From the NCBI RefSeq assembly GCF_009711055.1, contig NZ_WMJY01000009.1, forward strand, positions 1 through 64,000: DNA of 64,000 nucleotides, given 5' to 3'. Shown piece by piece: positions 35,712 through 44,398 of the stretch. The DNA comes from Myroides pelagicus (GTDB lineage: Bacteria > Bacteroidota > Bacteroidia > Flavobacteriales > Flavobacteriaceae). Below the pieces are notes generated by a model, which was not told the origin of the DNA, ran no database searches, and saw nothing but the letters and a program-made list of their open reading frames with translations. The position numbers and the translations under genes are program-made. Numbering within the stretch: position 1 is the stretch's first letter; each line of letters opens with the position of its first letter.

Positions 35712-38204
35712 TTAAAAGTCTGTCTTGATTCCTATCATTACACCATCTTTGATGAATGAAGTACCATTATATGACCTTACATAATCGATTCTAAAAAACT
35801 TAAACTGACCAAAACCTACATTGGAAAATCCAACTGTAAACTCTTGATAGGGCTTATTATCACTCACAGAAGCGTGATGATAACCTAATACAGTATTCCA
35901 TCCTGTCAGACGCAACAATGGAACTTTGTTCATTAGAAATCCTTTAAAATCATATTGTAGATGTGTTTCTACAAATGACTTATTTGTACTTAACCTATAA
36001 TAAGGCAATAAATTAAATGACGACAAATAATTTGAACTTAAATTCAAATGCGACTCATTCCCAGTAAAGTGAACCCTATCAACAAAAGAAATATGCTCTC
36101 CTCCAAAGTAGTGTCCTCCTCGAATAGTATAAGCAAACTCCCCTTTATTACTCAATTCAACATTTTGTTTGACCTTTAACTGTACGTAATCGTAATTGTA
36201 CTTTCTCTCACTTCCACCAAAGCCCTTCTCATATGCTATATTAATAAGTGGATATTTTCTATTTGGCACATAATATCTCGTTTCTGGATAAGTAATATAC
36301 TTCTGTCCTAAATAGATATTTGCATTCAACTTAAATTTGAAAATAGAATGATCACTAATAGCTGCATTGTGGTAATCAGTCAGTGCTAAGGGGTTATTTG
36401 ATGTATAGTTTCTGTTCCCAGTATAGAATGAACCATTTGCATTGTTATAGAGCGGCTTTCTCTGCTCATACCCTATTAGGGTATTAAAACGCAAAGAACG
36501 ATCAAAAAATGAGCTCCTAACACCTACATACGCATTTTCATTATTATAATACTTTGCATAATTCTTGCGCATTAACAATGAAAATGCCGTATTCAAATAC
36601 TCTTCTATATTCTGCTTATGGAATTGGCTAATCTGAGTTCCTCCATACGCATAGATAGAAGTACGTCGATCATCGCCAAAATAATGCTCAACGCCTCCAT
36701 ATGCACGAAATCGTTCAGAAGCCGTTCCATAATTAAATGAGCTACTTAATTTCGTTAAGGATTTTTTCTCTCTATTATGGAATGACAGTGATATATTAGT
36801 TCCCATATAGAATCCTTGTACAGTGTTAAACCCAATTTTGTTTAGATCAAGGATACCTCCATAATTAAAAGTTACTTTATCCTCTTTTGATTTATATGTA
36901 TATCCTAACGCAATATCTTCCCAATGAAAAGTATTGTATTTACGGCGGATACTATCTATATAGACTGGAGATTCTTTAATCTTCAATATACTATCTTTCA
37001 CCCTATAATCATTCATCTCCTCAGTTGTCAATGAGAAATATCTGTTATCTTCCCAATAATCATCTGGTTTCTTATTGACATCTTTTGCAAAAGATAGAAG
37101 CTCTTTACCAAAAGTTGACTGAGTAAACTGAGGGTTAAAATTGTAATTATTAAATACACTCAAAAAAGCACCTTTCCCTTTTACCCCTAATACGTTAAAC
37201 ATCAATTCTATGTTTTGACTTTTCTTAATCCACTGCCTTACTTTTTCATCATATACAAAAGTCTGACTAATACTAACCGTCTCATAAAAAGGCTGTTGTA
37301 AACTCGTACCTGTAGCTTCTAAATCTAAACCATATAATGCTGCTCTCTCCTCTTCAATATAGATATACCCCGTAAACACAGGTTTTGTTCGAACCTTTGG
37401 GATTACCTTAACCTTATTAATTTTTTTACCATTATCTGTGAATATGGCTTCTATCTTGTAAGTATAATATGAAAGTGCTTGGTCAGCTATCGGAGAAATC
37501 ATTTTAGTCTTCACATCTCCAACTTCCACAATATTGTCATAGAAATCATAGAAAGACTCATCTGCAGTATTGAAACTATACCCGTTATTAGAACCGCTCA
37601 CTTTAGATGCTACGATATGCTCTCTAAGTTTATTTGGCTTTTGATACTTCACCTTCGATACAGTCTCTGACAAGTACAAAATACCCTTTCCTACAGAATC
37701 GATCCCTTGATTCTTAACTTCTCCTTCTTCTAATTTATTCAACAGTACTTTAGGGATTTTTAGCGACTTTATCATTCCCTTTGAATAAAAGTCAACCTCA
37801 AAAGCACTTACTTGACTCGTATTTGTCTTCTTACTTTGAATCGCTCTACGTATCAAAGCCTCACCTGAATCATTAACAACTTGAATTTCAATATCCGATA
37901 AAGCAATAGATTCTTCCACAAGTACAACATTTTTTTCCTCTACACCACTTTTTATATTTACGTTCTCTCGCTTAGTTTGATAACCAATTAATTGATAAAC
38001 TATCGTAGCAATATCTTTATTTATCCCCTTTGTAGATAAGGTATATTCACCCTTTTCATTACTTAGCACTCCTTGTTGTGTATCTTCTAAAACAACAGTA
38101 ACAAAAGATATTGGCTTGCCTTTACTATCTGTAATTATTCCTCTCACCTGAGCAGAAGCAAGCTGAATACTTAAGACAAAAATTATAGTCAAAATATATT
38201 TCAT
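35712..38204 (-). CDS. DUF5686 / carboxypeptidase-regulatory-like outer-membrane protein
   Basis: A signal peptide (MKYILTIIFVLSIQLASAQ) is followed by a CarboxypepD_reg-like beta-sandwich (about 20-100: GIITDSKGKPISFVTVVLEDTQQGVLSNEKGEY in part). The DUF5686 region then runs to a C-terminal beta barrel of about 500 residues with many alternating Tyr/Phe strands, ending in KTDF. There is no TonB box or plug like SusC. The 830-aa length is typical. The role is unknown; barrel proteins of this family are common in Bacteroidetes. It is a single gene facing pheS. Confidence 0.85.
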   Translation of the reverse strand: MKYILTIIFVLSIQLASAQVRGIITDSKGKPISFVTVVLEDTQQGVLSNEKGEYTLSTKGINKDIATIVYQLIGYQTKRENVNIKSGVEEKNVVLVEESIALSDIEIQVVNDSGEALIRRAIQSKKTNTSQVSAFEVDFYSKGMIKSLKIPKVLLNKLEEGEVKNQGIDSVGKGILYLSETVSKVKYQKPNKLREHIVASKVSGSNNGYSFNTADESFYDFYDNIVEVGDVKTKMISPIADQALSYYTYKIEAIFTDNGKKINKVKVIPKVRTKPVFTGYIYIEEERAALYGLDLEATGTSLQQPFYETVSISQTFVYDEKVRQWIKKSQNIELMFNVLGVKGKGAFLSVFNNYNFNPQFTQSTFGKELLSFAKDVNKKPDDYWEDNRYFSLTTEEMNDYRVKDSILKIKESPVYIDSIRRKYNTFHWEDIALGYTYKSKEDKVTFNYGGILDLNKIGFNTVQGFYMGTNISLSFHNREKKSLTKLSSSFNYGTASERFRAYGGVEHYFGDDRRTSIYAYGGTQISQFHKQNIEEYLNTAFSLLMRKNYAKYYNNENAYVGVRSSFFDRSLRFNTLIGYEQRKPLYNNANGSFYTGNRNYTSNNPLALTDYHNAAISDHSIFKFKLNANIYLGQKYITYPETRYYVPNRKYPLINIAYEKGFGGSERKYNYDYVQLKVKQNVELSNKGEFAYTIRGGHYFGGEHISFVDRVHFTGNESHLNLSSNYLSSFNLLPYYRLSTNKSFVETHLQYDFKGFLMNKVPLLRLTGWNTVLGYHHASVSDNKPYQEFTVGFSNVGFGQFKFFRIDYVRSYNGTSFIKDGVMIGIKTDF

Positions 38205-38318
38205 AGAATTATCCTTAATAAGATATTACAATTTAATTAGACGCACTTTATAGTTAATTGTTACACATCAAGACCAATAACTTAAACAAATAAACTTCCT
38301 TTTACTCAATCACTTTCG

Positions 38319-38326
38319 TATTTTTG
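38319..38326 (+). promoter_or_regulatory. -7 element upstream of the ferredoxin-reductase gene
   Basis: TATTTTTG fits TAnnTTTG and lies 20 nt before ATG 38347; it also rules out a GTG start at 38326. Confidence 0.45.
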
Positions 38327-38346
38327 TGCATCAAACTAAACTAACT

Positions 38347-39399
38347 ATGTCTAAATTCAACCGTTTAACTGTAAAGGAAGTTCGAAAAGAAACTCCTAAT
38401 GCAGTTTCGATAGTTTTTGATATTCCTTCTAATCTAAAAGATGAATATCAATTTAAAGCAGGTCAATACCTAAACATTAAACATCTGCACGAAGGGAAAG
38501 AAATCCGAAGAGCTTACTCAATCTGTTCAACTCCAAATAGCGGCGAAGTTCGAGTAGCAGTCAAAAAAGTAGAGCATGGGGTATTTTCTACTTACGCAAA
38601 TGACGTGCTAAAAGCTGGTGATCAATTAGAAGTTGAAGCTCCAGAAGGTAGATTTATATTTGAGCCTAAAACAGACAATGTAAAGAACTATGCAGCATTT
38701 GCTGCTGGTAGTGGAATCACTCCAATCATGTCGATCTTAAAATCTGTACTTGAACAAGAACCAAATAGTCAATTTGTTCTTGTCTATGGAAATAAAAATG
38801 CTGAGGAAACAATCTTTCACGATGAACTTTACAAACTTCAAGAACAATATGCCGAACGTTTATTCATTCATTTCGTTTATTCACGTATAAGAGAGAATGA
38901 CTCTATCTTTGGACGTATTGATAAAGCAGCTATAAACTTTGTTGTGAACAACAAACACAAAGAAAAAGAATTTGCAAAATTCTATATCTGTGGGCCAGAA
39001 GAAATGATTAATACAGTTAATGATACATTACAAGAACGAGGGGTTTCTAAGGATCATATCGCTTATGAAATCTTTACTCCTAATACAGATGGTGTAAATC
39101 CTGTAGAAGCAGAAGGTGGCTCGACAAAGGTGACTGTTTTAGTTGATGACGAAGAAACGAGCTTTGAAATGCCAAAAAGCGAAGTGTTATTAAATGGAGT
39201 ACTCAAAGAAGGTATTGATGCTCCTTATTCTTGTCAAGGAGGAATATGTAGCTCTTGTATGTGTAAAATTGTCAAAGGTTCTGCTATTATGAAAAAGAAC
39301 AGCATCTTGACAGACGAAGAAATTGCAGACGGATTAATACTTTCATGTCAGGCAATTGTTACTTCAGATGAAATCTATATTGATTACGACGATATGTAA
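38347..39399 (+). CDS. PaaE-like 2Fe-2S ferredoxin reductase (FNR family)
   Basis: This 350-aa flavoprotein has a FAD-binding barrel (about 1-100, RRAYSICSTP), a NAD(P)H-binding region (about 110-235, AAGSGITPIMSIL and FYICGPEEMI) and a C-terminal plant-type ferredoxin domain. The cluster Cys residues are in SCQGGICSSCMC and, further on, LSCQ. The layout is that of PaaE, the reductase of phenylacetyl-CoA epoxidase. No other paa genes are near, so a general role as reductase for oxygenases or desaturases is equally likely. Start at ATG 38347, as noted for the promoter. Confidence 0.88.
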   Translation: MSKFNRLTVKEVRKETPNAVSIVFDIPSNLKDEYQFKAGQYLNIKHLHEGKEIRRAYSICSTPNSGEVRVAVKKVEHGVFSTYANDVLKAGDQLEVEAPEGRFIFEPKTDNVKNYAAFAAGSGITPIMSILKSVLEQEPNSQFVLVYGNKNAEETIFHDELYKLQEQYAERLFIHFVYSRIRENDSIFGRIDKAAINFVVNNKHKEKEFAKFYICGPEEMINTVNDTLQERGVSKDHIAYEIFTPNTDGVNPVEAEGGSTKVTVLVDDEETSFEMPKSEVLLNGVLKEGIDAPYSCQGGICSSCMCKIVKGSAIMKKNSILTDEEIADGLILSCQAIVTSDEIYIDYDDM

Positions 39400-39402
39400 A
39401 AT

Positions 39403-39437
39403 AAAAAGGGCTATCTACATGGATAGCCCTTTACTTT
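39403..39437. terminator. Bidirectional terminator
   Basis: AAAGGGCTATC and GATAGCCCTTT arms with a 5-nt loop lie between the convergent reductase and DUF6327 genes, with A and T runs on either side. Confidence 0.8.
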
Positions 39438-39676
39438 TATTTTCTTTTAAAGAAACGCTTCAAGATATAGGTTATAAGAAATGCTTGAATGTTACCCGAG
39501 CTCTTCACATAAGAAGCAACTGATCCAACAGAATTTCTGACTAATCGATCAGGAGACAACTCTTCTTTAATGTTTTCTACTGACCTAAAGACCTTTTGGT
39601 AATGCAGCTCTCGTTTAACCTTTAATATTTCTAAATCCGAATTGACTTGATCAATTGATGTATACATCTTTCCCAT
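39437..39676 (-). CDS. Small DUF6327-like protein
   Basis: A 79-aa protein with a charged helix (VNSDLEILKVKRELHYQK) and a C-terminal helix ending in a basic RFFKRK tail. It is the last gene of a three-gene operon with a holin-like membrane protein (9 nt before it) and a YtxH protein. The same trio is usual in flavobacteria. The start could be Met1 or Met4 (MYTSID). Function unknown, probably envelope-associated. Confidence 0.7.
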   Translation of the reverse strand: MGKMYTSIDQVNSDLEILKVKRELHYQKVFRSVENIKEELSPDRLVRNSVGSVASYVKSSGNIQAFLITYILKRFFKRK

Positions 39677-39685
39677 ATATTCGAA

Positions 39686-40036
39686 TTAATCGTTAAATAC
39701 TATTTCTGATAGTTTTTTGATAAAAGGTCTTTCTACAATAGAGCGACGACAAGCATAAGCTAATATCGTTACTAATATGTAAACCAATCCGACAATCAGA
39801 AATCCTACAGACAGACTACCACACATTTCTCCAATGGCATAAGCAGCAAACAAAGATATAAACAACATTGCCATCATTGAAAACAATGCTACTAACAACA
39901 ACGTCATAAAGATTGTACCCGCTTTGACACTTACCTTAAAGCCCCATAAACGATAATACTCTAACGTTGATTGGATAAACTCTTCAGAGTTTTCCTTTAT
40001 GTTTGTCATCTCTGACTTTACCTCGTTAAACGCCAT
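39686..40036 (-). CDS. Phage holin superfamily 6-like membrane protein
   Basis: The 116-aa protein has two strong membrane helices (about 40-65 and 72-95) between charged ends, matching the Phage_holin_3_6/YqjE group. It is not phage-derived; such genes are core in Bacteroidetes. It is in the middle of the YtxH-holin-DUF6327 operon, 15 nt after ytxH. The likely role is in envelope stress or membrane organisation, which is inference. Confidence 0.75.
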   Translation of the reverse strand: MAFNEVKSEMTNIKENSEEFIQSTLEYYRLWGFKVSVKAGTIFMTLLLVALFSMMAMLFISLFAAYAIGEMCGSLSVGFLIVGLVYILVTILAYACRRSIVERPFIKKLSEIVFND

Positions 40037-40051
40037 AAATCAATACTTGGA

Positions 40052-40393
40052 TTATTTGTGTTTATCCTCTGTTACCTCATTAGCTTGACTTTTTAGCGCT
40101 GCTAACTTCTCTTCTAGTGAAGCTATTACTTCATCTCTTTTCTTTCCTGAAGAATGAACGAAATGATCTAAACTTTCTTCAATATCGTGTTTTTTCTTAT
40201 TAACTACGGTACGAACTTGTTTTTTCAGTTCATCAATTTTGTCTTCCAAGTCCTCTTTTGAATCGTCAAAAGTCTTTTTGATTTTTTTTCTTGTTTTTTT
40301 TCCTTCTTCTGGAGCAAATAGTATTCCTAAACTAGCTCCCACGGCTACACCAGCCAATACTGCTAACACAGTTCCTCCTACTTTATTTGACAT
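40052..40393 (-). CDS. YtxH domain protein
   Basis: A single hydrophobic segment (about 5-27, GTVLAVLAGVAVGASLGILFAP) is followed by a highly charged Lys/Glu helix (about 35-113), the typical YtxH/gas vesicle GvpP-like pattern. The GILFAPEEGKKTR sequence is the family hallmark. YtxH proteins are general-stress or cold-shock-related in Bacillus. First gene of a three-gene operon that runs leftwards. Confidence 0.85.
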   Translation of the reverse strand: MSNKVGGTVLAVLAGVAVGASLGILFAPEEGKKTRKKIKKTFDDSKEDLEDKIDELKKQVRTVVNKKKHDIEESLDHFVHSSGKKRDEVIASLEEKLAALKSQANEVTEDKHK

Positions 40394-40430
40394 AACAAAT
40401 GTTTTTTTGATTATTCCTTATAAAGTTATA

Positions 40431-40482
40431 AAAAAAGCACTCAATTAACCGTTAAAAATAAGTTAATCGAATGCTTCTTTTT
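40431..40482 (-). terminator. Terminator after glnS
   Basis: On the minus strand a 15-bp stem (AAGCATTCGATTAAC with its partner, two G-U pairs) ends in a T run just downstream of the glnS stop. Confidence 0.6.
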
Positions 40483-40508
40483 AAATATATAGGAAGATTT
40501 ACACTATC

Positions 40509-42191
40509 CTATTTTTGTTCTACCTTTGCCCAAGTATCTCTTAGGCCTACTGTTTTATTAAAAACTAAGGCTCCATCTGTACTTTCTTTATCTACACAGA
40601 AATAACCTAAACGTTGAAATTGGAACTTATCACCTTCACTAGCTGTTTTTAAACTTGGTTCCAAATATCCTTTAACTATTTCTAATGAGTTTGGATTTAT
40701 ATACTCTAAAAAGTCTACCTCCTTATTTCCATCAGGGTTTTCATTAGTAAACAAACGATCGTAAATTCTAACTTCTGCTTCTATTGCATGTGGAACTGAA
40801 ACCCAATGAATCGTTCCTTTTACTTTTCGTTTACTCGCCTCTGTTCCACTTCCACTTCTACTATCCGGATCATATGTAACATGTATTTCAGTAATACGAC
40901 CATTTTCATCTTTCACTACTCCCTCTCCTTTGATAATATAAGCATTTTTCAGACGTACCTCTTTCCCGATAGTTAATCTAAAGAACTTGTTGTTTGCCTC
41001 TTCTTTGAAGTCTTCTCTTTCAATGTATAACTCTTTAGAGAAAGGAACCTCTCTATAAGTCATTACTTCTTCTTCTGGATTGTTCTCTGCTTCTAACCAC
41101 TCTTCTTTCCCTTCAGGATAGTTCGTAATAACTAATTTTACAGGATCTAATACAGCCATTACTCGTGGTGCTATTTTATTTAGATCTTCTCGTACACAGA
41201 ACTCTAGTAAGGATACATCGATTAAGTTATCGCGTTTTGCAATACCAATTGTTTCTGCATAATTTTTTATAGAAGCTGGTGTGTACCCTCTTCTTCTTAG
41301 CCCTGAAATCGTAGACATACGTGGATCATCCCATCCCGTTACATATCCTTCTGCTACAAGTTTAGCCAATTTACGTTTACTAACTACTGTATGAGATAAG
41401 TTCCTACGGGCAAACTCACGTTGCTTTGGTCTTATATTTTGCTCTTCTACCACTTGATCTAAGAACCAATTATATAGTTCTCTGTGAGGCAAAAACTCTA
41501 ATGTACAAAAAGAGTGAGATATACTTTCAATATAATCACTTTCTCCATGTGCCCAATCATACATTGGATAGATACACCATTGATCTTTTGTTCGGTGGTG
41601 ATCTTTTTTCATGATTCTATACATAATTGGATCACGCATCAACATATTTTTTGCTGACATTGATATTTTCGCACGTAGAATATGGCTACCTTCATCGAAT
41701 TCTCCATTTTTCATCCTTTCGAACAAATCTAGGTTCTCTTCTACTGAACGATTTCTATAAGGACTATCCTCTCCTACTGTAGATGGGGTTCCTTTTTGCT
41801 GTGCCATTTCTTCTGAAGTTTGACTATCTACATAGGCCTTGTCTTCTTTGATCATCTGAACAGCCCAATCGTATAATTGCTGAAAATAATCAGAAGCATA
41901 TACTTCATTTGCCCATTTATACCCTAACCACTCTACATCGTATTTGATTGCGTCAACAAACTCCTGTTCTTCTTTTGATGGATTGGTATCGTCAAAGCGC
42001 AAGTTAACTGGCGCATTGTACTTCAACCCTAATCCAAAATTTAAACAAATTGAACTCGCATGACCTAGGTGTAAATAACCATTAGGTTCTGGCGGAAAAC
42101 GAAAATGAAGTTTTTCTGTTGGCAAACCATTTTTGATATCCTCTTCAATGATTTGCTCAATAAAGTTTAATGATTTCTCTTTTGTTGACAT
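40509..42191 (-). CDS. glnS: Glutamine--tRNA ligase
   Basis: This class I synthetase charges tRNA-Gln. The HIGH signature is in PPEPNGYLHLGHASS (about 32-46) and the KMSKS-like motif is VVSKRKL. The N-terminal catalytic domain is followed by two anticodon-binding beta barrels (about 345-560). The 560-aa length is normal. The presence of GlnRS means that this bacterium need not rely on the GatCAB route for Gln-tRNA. Confidence 0.97.
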   Translation of the reverse strand: MSTKEKSLNFIEQIIEEDIKNGLPTEKLHFRFPPEPNGYLHLGHASSICLNFGLGLKYNAPVNLRFDDTNPSKEEQEFVDAIKYDVEWLGYKWANEVYASDYFQQLYDWAVQMIKEDKAYVDSQTSEEMAQQKGTPSTVGEDSPYRNRSVEENLDLFERMKNGEFDEGSHILRAKISMSAKNMLMRDPIMYRIMKKDHHRTKDQWCIYPMYDWAHGESDYIESISHSFCTLEFLPHRELYNWFLDQVVEEQNIRPKQREFARRNLSHTVVSKRKLAKLVAEGYVTGWDDPRMSTISGLRRRGYTPASIKNYAETIGIAKRDNLIDVSLLEFCVREDLNKIAPRVMAVLDPVKLVITNYPEGKEEWLEAENNPEEEVMTYREVPFSKELYIEREDFKEEANNKFFRLTIGKEVRLKNAYIIKGEGVVKDENGRITEIHVTYDPDSRSGSGTEASKRKVKGTIHWVSVPHAIEAEVRIYDRLFTNENPDGNKEVDFLEYINPNSLEIVKGYLEPSLKTASEGDKFQFQRLGYFCVDKESTDGALVFNKTVGLRDTWAKVEQK

Positions 42192-42320
42192 GGATTTGAT
42201 TTATAATATACTTACAAAGGTATCAAAATCTAATCAATTTTGTTTTATTTATTCCTTTACCTTACCCTGTTCCGCAAAAAAATATCGTAATTTTAGCCTT
42301 TATTAATTTTTTTGAGACTA

Positions 42321-42677
42321 ATGGGAATTATACGTTTAAATAATATTCGCGTTTTTGCTTTTCATGGATGTATGGAAGAAGAAGCAAAAATTGGTTCGGA
42401 TTATAGAGTTGATGTAATGGCTAAAGGAACATTTCGAGATGCTGCAACTTCAGACAACTTAATTGATGCTATCGATTACGTACACTTAAACCAAATTGTA
42501 AAAGAAGAAATGGCCATTCGTTCTAACTTATTAGAACACGTTTGTGAACGAATCATCAAAAGAGTATTGCGCGAAATCGAAATGGTTAAAGAGATCAATG
42601 TTGCTGTTTCTAAAATTAACCCTCCTATCGGTGGTGATGTTGAATCCGTAACTGTTGAAATGCAAGAAGTTAGATAA
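42321..42677 (+). CDS. folB: Dihydroneopterin aldolase
   Basis: FolB converts 7,8-dihydroneopterin to 6-hydroxymethyl-dihydropterin in folate synthesis. The octameric tunnelling-fold protein shows FAFHGCMEEE, where the conserved Glu follows GC, and the C-terminal ISKINPPIGGDVESVTVEM region with the active Lys (KINPP). The 118-aa length is normal. The ATG at 42321 is preferred over a TTG at 42312 that adds three residues. It precedes a tRNA-Cys gene. Confidence 0.93.
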   Translation: MGIIRLNNIRVFAFHGCMEEEAKIGSDYRVDVMAKGTFRDAATSDNLIDAIDYVHLNQIVKEEMAIRSNLLEHVCERIIKRVLREIEMVKEINVAVSKINPPIGGDVESVTVEMQEVR

Positions 42678-42715
42678 CTCTTGAAAAAATAATTGTTTTT
42701 TTAGTTCAAAAGTGT

Positions 42716-42745
42716 TTTGAACTTGAAAATTATTTGCTAAGTTTG
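42716..42745 (+). promoter_or_regulatory. Promoter of tRNA-Cys
   Basis: TTTG (42716-42719), an 18-bp spacer and TAAGTTTG (42738-42745) match TTTG-N18/19-TAnnTTTG and end 20 nt before the tRNA. Confidence 0.6.
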
Positions 42746-42764
42746 CAGTCCAATTCGGAACAAT

Positions 42765-42835
42765 GGCTTCGTGTCCGAGTGGCTAGGAAGCGGTCTGCAA
42801 AACCGTCTACAGCGGTTCGAATCCGCTCGAAGCCT
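42765..42835 (+). tRNA. tRNA-Cys (GCA)
   Basis: 71 nt with acceptor arms GGCTTCG/CGAAGCC and discriminator T. The D stem is TCC/GGA, the anticodon stem GCGGT/ACCGT (one G-U pair), the loop CTGCAAA with anticodon GCA at 42797-42799, and the T stem AGCGG/CCGCT with TTCGAAT. CCA is not encoded. A terminator follows. Confidence 0.95.
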
Positions 42836-42840
42836 CAAAC

Positions 42841-42875
42841 AAAACGCCTTAGTGTAACTAAGGCGTTTTTTATTT
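42841..42875 (+). terminator. Terminator after tRNA-Cys
   Basis: AAAACGCCTTAGT and ACTAAGGCGTTTT form a 13-bp perfect stem with loop GTA and a T tract. Confidence 0.85.
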
Positions 42876-42916
42876 TATATAGATTATCTTAAGCGCTTAT
42901 TCTAAAAAAACCATAA

Positions 42917-42945
42917 AAAAACCTGAGTGTAATACTCAGGTTTTC
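42917..42945 (-). terminator. Terminator after the LysE-family gene
   Basis: AAAACCTGAGT and ACTCAGGTTTT arms surround loop GTAAT. On the minus strand it ends in a T run just past the stop. Confidence 0.75.
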
Positions 42946-42949
42946 TAAT

Positions 42950-43639
42950 TTATTTCTCTTGCTCTAAATTTGAAAAAGGCAATTTAATCGTTTCGTTTTC
43001 ATTCTTTGGTAAGACACCTTTTACCATTATAAAAAGTCCAAAGACAATCAAAATTATACTGCTTACCTTTTTAACCTTTAATATGTTCTCTGCTGTCAAC
43101 TTCCTTCTCAATTGTTTTGCTAAGATGATTTTAATCAAATCTGTAACAAAATATGCCGTGATAGCAAATCCAAAAAACGTAAACATACGCTCAGTGTTCA
43201 TGTCCATCTTCGGTCCTAACGTAATAATTATAGCTAACCAAAAACCTAATACTCCAACGTTAATGAAATTCAACAAAAACCCCTTAGCAAAGAGGTTTAA
43301 ATAATCTCTGTGTAAATTAGGAGGTGATAACTGTAAAGTATCAACTTGTACCTTCTTTAACCGCACAAAAGATATTATACCATACGTTAGCATAATAATA
43401 CCGCCAAATAAAAATAAGGCTGGATCATCTTTGATTGCATTAATTAATCTGAAACTACTGAAAAAGGCTATCGCAAAAAACAATGCGTCTGCCACAATCA
43501 CTCCTAAATCAAAAGCTACTGCAGCTTTGAACCCTTTTGTGATACTTGTTTCAATAAGAATAAAAAAAACAGGACCAATCATAAAACTTAGGAAAAAACC
43601 TAAAGAAATCCCTGTAATAAAATCGTCTAGCATTTTCAA
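42950..43639 (-). CDS. LysE/RhtB-family amino-acid exporter
   Basis: Six hydrophobic segments are seen in 229 aa (about 8-28, 40-62, 72-90, 117-137, 148-170 and 188-208). The N-terminal sequence GISLGFFLSFMIGPVFFILIETSITKGFKAA is typical, of which GPVFFILIETS is diagnostic. It should export an amino acid or small metabolite in exchange for protons. The substrate is not readable. It is a single gene with its own terminator. Confidence 0.85.
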   Translation of the reverse strand: MKMLDDFITGISLGFFLSFMIGPVFFILIETSITKGFKAAVAFDLGVIVADALFFAIAFFSSFRLINAIKDDPALFLFGGIIMLTYGIISFVRLKKVQVDTLQLSPPNLHRDYLNLFAKGFLLNFINVGVLGFWLAIIITLGPKMDMNTERMFTFFGFAITAYFVTDLIKIILAKQLRRKLTAENILKVKKVSSIILIVFGLFIMVKGVLPKNENETIKLPFSNLEQEK

Positions 43640-43645
43640 TTGTTA

Positions 43646-43676
43646 AAAAATGCCAATTATAACAATTGGCATTTAT
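43646..43676 (-). terminator. Terminator after the DUF2807 gene
   Basis: AAATGCCAATT and AATTGGCATTT arms with loop ATAAC; on the minus strand a T run follows. Confidence 0.7.
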
Positions 43677-43721
43677 TTGATTTTTGCAAGTTACAGCTTT
43701 TTGTAACAATATTGAAAAAGC

Positions 43722-44396
43722 TTATTCAACTTTTTTAATTGTCCCTCCTGCTATTGTCTTTTCGTTTAATGTTTTCGGGTTTCCATATACTGAAATACTT
43801 CCTCCTGCTCTTACTTTTGCATCTACTACATCTTTTACATGTACACTCGCTCTTCCTCCTGCGTTTACGGTTATAGTCGTCTGCTTTGTCATTAATTCTT
43901 CATTGCGAATATCAGCTCCTGAATTTGATAACGCATCTTGTACATCTGCTTTACCTGTCAAGCGAATTAACGACCCTGCTCCCGCTTTTACTATTACTTT
44001 CTCTACATCGATGTCCAACTTTATGGCAGATCCTGTTTTTCCTTGTACTTCAAGTGTGTTTGCTTTAACCTGCTTATCTCCTTCAATCATTGATCCTTCC
44101 CCCGCATTAATTTCTTTCAAATTATTATAGTATAGCGTTACTTGAATATCATCTCCTTGGAAGCTATTTGTAAAGTTCATCTTGATTTTTAAGTGCTTGT
44201 TCTTATTAATCACATTCACCTCTTTTTGTTTCTTCCCTTCTACTTCTATTTTGGCTTGCCCATTAGTAGGTACCAAAGTCACCCGAATTTGATCGTAAAC
44301 ACTAAGTTTATCAAATGTCCCCACTTCCATCTCTACTTGCTGAGCAAACGTTATATTTGCACAAAGCATTAGAAATAATAATACTAATTTTTTCAT
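43722..44396 (-). CDS. DUF2807 (head GIN domain) secreted protein
   Basis: The signal peptide (MKKLVLLFLMLCANITFAQQ) is followed by about 200 residues of regular beta strands with runs of Gly/Ala/Ser (GAGSLIRLTGKA, NAGGRASVHVKDV). This is the right-handed beta-helix-like pattern of DUF2807. Two repeats of the domain seem to be present. These proteins are extracellular or periplasmic in Bacteroidetes, of unknown role. The gene lies 2 nt after rnr, so they are one operon. Confidence 0.85.
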   Translation of the reverse strand: MKKLVLLFLMLCANITFAQQVEMEVGTFDKLSVYDQIRVTLVPTNGQAKIEVEGKKQKEVNVINKNKHLKIKMNFTNSFQGDDIQVTLYYNNLKEINAGEGSMIEGDKQVKANTLEVQGKTGSAIKLDIDVEKVIVKAGAGSLIRLTGKADVQDALSNSGADIRNEELMTKQTTITVNAGGRASVHVKDVVDAKVRAGGSISVYGNPKTLNEKTIAGGTIKKVE

Positions 44397-44398
44397 AC

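Noticed and set aside
38326-38346. GTG start for the ferredoxin reductase
   Set aside because: It overlaps the TATTTTTG -7 element; ATG 38347 is the better start.
39686-40036. Holin-like gene as evidence for prophage
   Set aside because: It sits in a core YtxH-DUF6327 operon with no phage genes nearby.
42312-42320. TTG start for folB
   Set aside because: ATG 42321 gives the usual FolB N-terminus.
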